Shown here: one piece after another, positions 59,311 through 62,724 of the stretch | How positions within the stretch are numbered: the stretch's first letter is position 1 | How the letters are laid out: every line of letters begins with the position of its first letter | Origin: Selenomonas sp. AE3005 | Lineage (GTDB): Bacteria > Bacillota > Negativicutes > Selenomonadales > Selenomonadaceae | Assembly (NCBI RefSeq): GCF_905233635.1 | Contig: NZ_CAJODG010000005.1 | Coordinates: forward strand, 1-62,724 | Direction: 5' to 3' | Length of the DNA stretch: 62,724 nt | The notes under the pieces: generated by a model | Told to the model about the DNA's origin: nothing | What the model saw: only the letters and a program-made list of their open reading frames with translations | The model's database searches: none | Made by a program: the position numbers and the translations under genes

Positions 59311-60609
59311 ATGGAAAAAATCCAGATAGAAAAAGCTCGTCAGGGACTGCAAGGCGAAATTGTAATACCCGGTGACAAGTCAATTTCTCATCGCAGCGTG
59401 ATGTTTTCCGCGTTGGGTGATACACCGGTGCGGATAAAGAACTTCCTGCATGCCCAGGACTGTATGTCCACGGCAGCCTGCATGGAAATGCTGGGGGCCA
59501 AGGTGGAATTTATCAGCGATGCAGAGCTGATTGTCACAGGCAACGGCCTGCATGGTCTTAAAGAACCGGCAACCATTCTTGATGCCGGCAATTCCGGCAC
59601 TACCTTGCGCCTTTTAATGGGCATATTGGCTGCCCAGCCCTTTTTGTCAACGTTTACCGGTGATGCCTCCCTGCATAAGCGGCCGATGGGGCGTGTAATC
59701 AAGCCTTTATCGCTGATGGGAGCGCAGATTTATGGCCGTGAAAACAATGCCAAACTGCCGATAACAGTTGTCCCGGCACAAAAGAAACTTAAGGGAATGC
59801 ACTATGACAGCCCTGTAGCCAGTGCGCAGGTGAAATCTGCCATACTGCTGGCCGGTATGTTTGCGGACGGTGAAACGACGGTCAATGAACCCTTCGTATC
59901 GCGTGACCATACGGAACAGATGCTGGCAGCCTTCGGTGTACAGCTCAAGAGAGAAGGCACAGCCGTGACTATTCAGCCGGTTGAGAAATTTACGGCACCA
60001 CCGGAAATCGAAGTGCCTGGTGATATCAGTTCGGCTGCTTACTGGCTGGTGGCCGGCAGTATCGTTCCCGGCAGTAAACTTCTGCTCAAAAATGTGGGCA
60101 TTAACCCCACGCGTACGGGCATTCTCGACGTACTCAAAGACATGGGCGCTAAAATCACTCTGCAGAACGAACGTACGAGCGGTGGGGAGGCTGCAGCGGA
60201 TATGCTGGTAGAATACAGTGAACTGCAGGGCGTATCCTTTGGGGCGGAGATTATGCCGCGCCTGATTGACGAAATTCCCATTATCGCCGTAGCTGCACTT
60301 TGTGCCCAAGGCGATACAGTGATTACGGGTGCCGGTGAACTCAGAGTCAAGGAAACCGACCGCCTGATGGCGATTGCCAAAGAATTTAACAAGCTGGCTC
60401 CCGGAGCCGTAGAAGAACGGGAGGACGGCCTTGTTATCCACGGCGGTGCCAAAATTGAACGGGCTGCGGCCTTTTCCTATGATGACCACCGCATTGCCAT
60501 GTCCCTGGCTATTCTGGGAACCGTGGGCGCAGGCGTGGAGATTGAAAATCCCCAGTGCGTCAATATCTCTTATCCCGAATTTTATCAGACATTGGAGGAA
60601 ATACAGTAA
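59311..60609 (+). CDS. aroA: 3-phosphoshikimate 1-carboxyvinyltransferase
   Basis: 432 aa EPSP synthase. GDKSISHRSVMFSAL, DAGNSGTTLRLLMG, SAQVKSAILLAG, PGDISSAAYWLVA and LRVKETDRLMAIAKE are all present, as is the closing DDHRIAMSLAILG. Joins PEP to shikimate-3-phosphate in the chorismate pathway. ATG 59311 has AAAGGGG ahead. The alternate upstream frame overlaps the previous gene. Confidence 0.96.
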   Translation: MEKIQIEKARQGLQGEIVIPGDKSISHRSVMFSALGDTPVRIKNFLHAQDCMSTAACMEMLGAKVEFISDAELIVTGNGLHGLKEPATILDAGNSGTTLRLLMGILAAQPFLSTFTGDASLHKRPMGRVIKPLSLMGAQIYGRENNAKLPITVVPAQKKLKGMHYDSPVASAQVKSAILLAGMFADGETTVNEPFVSRDHTEQMLAAFGVQLKREGTAVTIQPVEKFTAPPEIEVPGDISSAAYWLVAGSIVPGSKLLLKNVGINPTRTGILDVLKDMGAKITLQNERTSGGEAAADMLVEYSELQGVSFGAEIMPRLIDEIPIIAVAALCAQGDTVITGAGELRVKETDRLMAIAKEFNKLAPGAVEEREDGLVIHGGAKIERAAAFSYDDHRIAMSLAILGTVGAGVEIENPQCVNISYPEFYQTLEEIQ

Positions 60610-61265
60610 TGAAGAACTTAGTAGTAGCAATCGACGGCCCGGCAGGGGCAGGCAAAAGTACAGTTGCACAATTAGCTGCCAAAAAGCTGGGCTATACCTA
60701 TATCGACACGGGGGCTATGTACCGTGCTGTGGCCTGGAAAACCCTGCAGCAGGGCAAAGAGGTAACTGATGAACTGATTCTGGCAGTGGTCAAGGATATT
60801 GATGTTAACCTGCAGTATAAAGACGGCAAGACCACGGTAGCAGTAGATGGTACTGATGTGACAGGCGAAATCCGCACGCCGGAAGTCAGCGCTATCGTTT
60901 CACAGGTAGCAGCGCTTGGCCCTGTCCGGGCAAAGATGGTTGACCTGCAGCGCAAGATGGGCGAGCGTGGCAGTGTGCTGATGGATGGCCGTGACATCGC
61001 CACCAATGTCCTGCCTAATGCCGACGTGAAGATTTTCCTCACCGCCTCCATTGAAGAACGGGCACGCCGCCGTCACAAAGAACTGACGGAAAAAGGCTAT
61101 GATATTGATATGGAAAAGATGAAGGCCGATATCGCTGCCCGTGATAAGGCTGACAGTGAACGGGAAATTTCTCCGCTGGTACAGGCAGAGGACGCAACCT
61201 TGCTCGATACCACGGGATTGTCCATTGATGAAGTCGTTGAGCGCATTCTCGCTATGTGCCGTTAA
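60609..61265 (+). CDS. cmk: cytidylate kinase
   Basis: 218 aa. P-loop IDGPAGAGKST (residues 9-18), YIDTGAMYRAVAW, GSVLMDGRDIATNVLPNADVKIFLTAS and RARRRHKEL in the lid. Phosphorylates CMP and dCMP. ATG overlaps the aroA stop (TAATG), with GGAGGAA inside the end of aroA, so the two are coupled. Confidence 0.96.
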   Translation: MKNLVVAIDGPAGAGKSTVAQLAAKKLGYTYIDTGAMYRAVAWKTLQQGKEVTDELILAVVKDIDVNLQYKDGKTTVAVDGTDVTGEIRTPEVSAIVSQVAALGPVRAKMVDLQRKMGERGSVLMDGRDIATNVLPNADVKIFLTASIEERARRRHKELTEKGYDIDMEKMKADIAARDKADSEREISPLVQAEDATLLDTTGLSIDEVVERILAMCR

Positions 61266-61280
61266 GATTAGAGGTGCAAG

Positions 61281-61880
61281 ATGTTATACAGTTTATTGCA
61301 GCTTATCTTCAGTATTTTCTTTAAGCTGTTCTTCCGGGCGGAAATTTATGGCCGGGAGAATATGCCCAAAGACGGCGCGGTAATCTTAGCCGCTAATCAC
61401 ATGAGCAACTGGGACCCGCCTTTTGTGGCAACTTTTCTGCACCGGCCGGTCAGCTATATGGCCAAGATTGAACTCTTTAAGAATCCCATCTTTGGCCGGG
61501 CAATTACTGCCTGCCATGCCTTTCCGGTAAAACGTGGTGCCGCTGACCGTGGGGCTATCAAAGCTGCCCTGCAGGTACTTAAAGAAGGGCGTTGCCTGGG
61601 GCTGTTCCCCGAGGGAACGCGCAGCCGTACCGGCAAAATGGGCAAGGCCGAGGCCGGTGTAGGCCTGATTGCTGCTATGAGCGGAGCACCGATTGTGCCG
61701 GCCGCCATTATCGGTACGGATAAAATTTTTGCCAACGGCGGTCACTTTCCCAAACTGAAGGTTATCTATGGTGAGCCGTTACAGTTCACCGGTGATCATA
61801 AGGATAAAGAGGCTTTGGCGGCATTTTCCCAGCAGGTAATGGATAGAATTGCCGCGCTGAAGGCTGAATATCAGATGTAA
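61281..61880 (+). CDS. plsC: 1-acyl-sn-glycerol-3-phosphate acyltransferase
   Basis: 199 aa: an N-terminal membrane helix, then the acyltransferase motifs NHMSNWD (H40, D45), FPVKRGAADRGAIK and FPEGTRSRTGKMGKAEAGVGL, and later APIVPAAIIG. Makes phosphatidic acid from lysophosphatidic acid. Follows cmk as in many Firmicutes. Confidence 0.92.
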   Translation: MLYSLLQLIFSIFFKLFFRAEIYGRENMPKDGAVILAANHMSNWDPPFVATFLHRPVSYMAKIELFKNPIFGRAITACHAFPVKRGAADRGAIKAALQVLKEGRCLGLFPEGTRSRTGKMGKAEAGVGLIAAMSGAPIVPAAIIGTDKIFANGGHFPKLKVIYGEPLQFTGDHKDKEALAAFSQQVMDRIAALKAEYQM

Positions 61881-61897
61881 AAAATGAGGTGATACGG

Positions 61898-62536
61898 ATG
61901 ATTCTGCAGGCTGTTGTTACCAAATACCTTCCCACCAATGCGTATTTCTATATTGACGATACGACCAAGCATGGTTTTTTAATTGACCCTGGCGCACAGG
62001 CTGATAAGCTCGAACAAATTGCCGCGGAAAAGGGTTTTGTTATTGAAAAAATCCTGCTGACACACGGGCATTTTGACCATATTGGTGCCGTCAGTGAACT
62101 GCAAAAGGCTTGGGGCGCGGAAGTGTGCATGCACGAAAATGGCAGGGCCTATGCGGAAAATCCTGCCTGGAATTTGTCAATACAGACGGGGCAGGGGATT
62201 GTGCTGGAAAATGTAACCTACCTCCCGGATGAGTCCGTTATCACCTTAAAAGACAATCCTGAGCATAAGCTGCAGCTGCTGGCAGTCCCCGGGCATACCA
62301 GCGATGGCTGTACTTATTACAGCGCAAAAGATGGTGTGGCTTTTGTGGGGGACAGTGTGTTCTATGAAAGCTATGGCCGTACGGATATGCCGGGCGGCGA
62401 TGAAGAAACCTTGCTCAGCAGCGTGGCACAGCGCATTATGACATTGCCCAAGGAGACCATTTTACTGCCCGGTCACGATGACAGAACCAGCGTGGAACAT
62501 GAATGTAAAATGCCGTGGTATGAGGGGAGAATATAA
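61898..62536 (+). CDS. MBL-fold hydrolase (glyoxalase II-like)
   Basis: 212 aa with LTHGHFDHIG (zinc site), VPGHTSDGCTYY, FVGDSVFYESYGRTDMPGG and LLPGHDDRTS. This is the short glyoxalase II-like/YcbL type, with no C-terminal substrate domain. Likely hydrolyses a thioester or similar small substrate. ATG 61898 follows TGAGGTGAT. Confidence 0.85.
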   Translation: MILQAVVTKYLPTNAYFYIDDTTKHGFLIDPGAQADKLEQIAAEKGFVIEKILLTHGHFDHIGAVSELQKAWGAEVCMHENGRAYAENPAWNLSIQTGQGIVLENVTYLPDESVITLKDNPEHKLQLLAVPGHTSDGCTYYSAKDGVAFVGDSVFYESYGRTDMPGGDEETLLSSVAQRIMTLPKETILLPGHDDRTSVEHECKMPWYEGRI

Positions 62537-62545
62537 AGAATGGTT

Positions 62546-62578
62546 GTTCCGTTGATGTTAAAAGTCAACGGAACTTTT
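62546..62578 (+). terminator. terminator of the dacF-aroA-cmk operon
   Basis: A 10-bp perfect stem GTTCCGTTGA / TCAACGGAAC with a 9-base loop and then TTTT, ten bases after the last stop. Confidence 0.85.
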
Positions 62579-62617
62579 AGTAAATTGCAGTTTTTAGGTC
62601 AATACGTTCTTAAAAGT

Positions 62618-62669
62618 AACCCGTCCATGCGTGCATGGGGTTCACGGGGGAGTAATTTTTCTGCCCCCG
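62618..62669. other. two hairpins, possible IS200/IS605-type end
   Basis: First an imperfect stem with a bulge (AACC + CCATGC / GCATGG + GGTT), then CGGGGG / CCCCCG around a 13-base loop. Bulged subterminal hairpins are typical of IS200/IS605 ends. The window stops about 55 bases later, so no transposase or TnpB gene can be seen. Confidence 0.3.
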
Positions 62670-62724
62670 CTAAACGACACACCTCGAAAAATATCATTGT
62701 CCAGTTACCTGCGCCGGGCAGGCC

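Noticed and set aside
1..62724. CRISPR array, tRNA or rRNA genes
   Set aside because: No regularly spaced repeats, and no cloverleaf with a GGTTCGAATCC-type arm was noticed on either strand.

Overview
The window looks like low-to-mid GC Firmicutes DNA. It is most consistent with a Negativicute of the Selenomonadaceae type: strong GGAGG ribosome sites, several TTG/GTG starts, and a dacF-rluB-HI0933-aroA-cmk-plsC housekeeping run. Genus is an inference from gene content, not a match I could run.

Region 1, about 1-38.7 kb, is most of a prophage, entered from the left after its early genes; no integrase or cI-like repressor is inside the window. It reads left to right. First come replication and recombination genes (HUH Rep-like protein, RecU-like resolvase, PcfK/PcfJ pair, DUF3102, MazG-like and Lar-like small proteins) and an ArpU-like late regulator. 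Next is a lambda-type packaging and head module: Nu1-like and gpA-like terminase, gpW-like, portal, ClpP-type protease, gpD-like and gpE-like capsid proteins. A P2-type contractile tail follows: sheath, tube, frameshifted chaperone, tape measure, X, D, V, PAAR tip, U, W, J, I. Then come fibre and adhesin genes, lysis (holin-like proteins, amidase) and a right-end cargo block: ImmA peptidase, membrane proteins, tiny hydrophobic peptides and twin HTH proteins. Two prophage genes are cut by in-frame TAG codons, and one small membrane protein sits backwards inside the tail operon.

Region 2, about 38.7-45.5 kb, is host chromosome: a small reverse-strand gene, dnaE, dinB, a QueT-type transporter on the reverse strand, and a YqfO-like/DUF1653 fusion.

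Region 3, about 45.5-55.9 kb, is an accessory island. A 153-bp near-identical direct repeat lies at each end (45552-45704 and 55749-55901). It comprises the 3' end of a large serine recombinase gene, its terminator, a promoter-like segment and the start of a possible structured RNA. Between the repeats are decayed recombinase genes, an ADP-ribosylglycohydrolase and a rightward gene cluster. The cluster holds a 634-aa protein with a possible C-terminal winged helix, a beta-CASP metallo-beta-lactamase nuclease, a PD-(D/E)XK-like nuclease, a degenerate FtsZ/tubulin-like protein, a secreted protein, a membrane protein, and a second protein resembling only the C-terminal domain of FtsZ. This is the best candidate in the window for an undescribed system.

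Region 4, about 55.9-62.7 kb, is host again: dacF, an rluB-type pseudouridine synthase, an HI0933-family flavoprotein, aroA, cmk, plsC and an MBL hydrolase, tightly packed as an operon. It ends in a terminator and hairpins that may be the edge of an IS200/IS605-type element.
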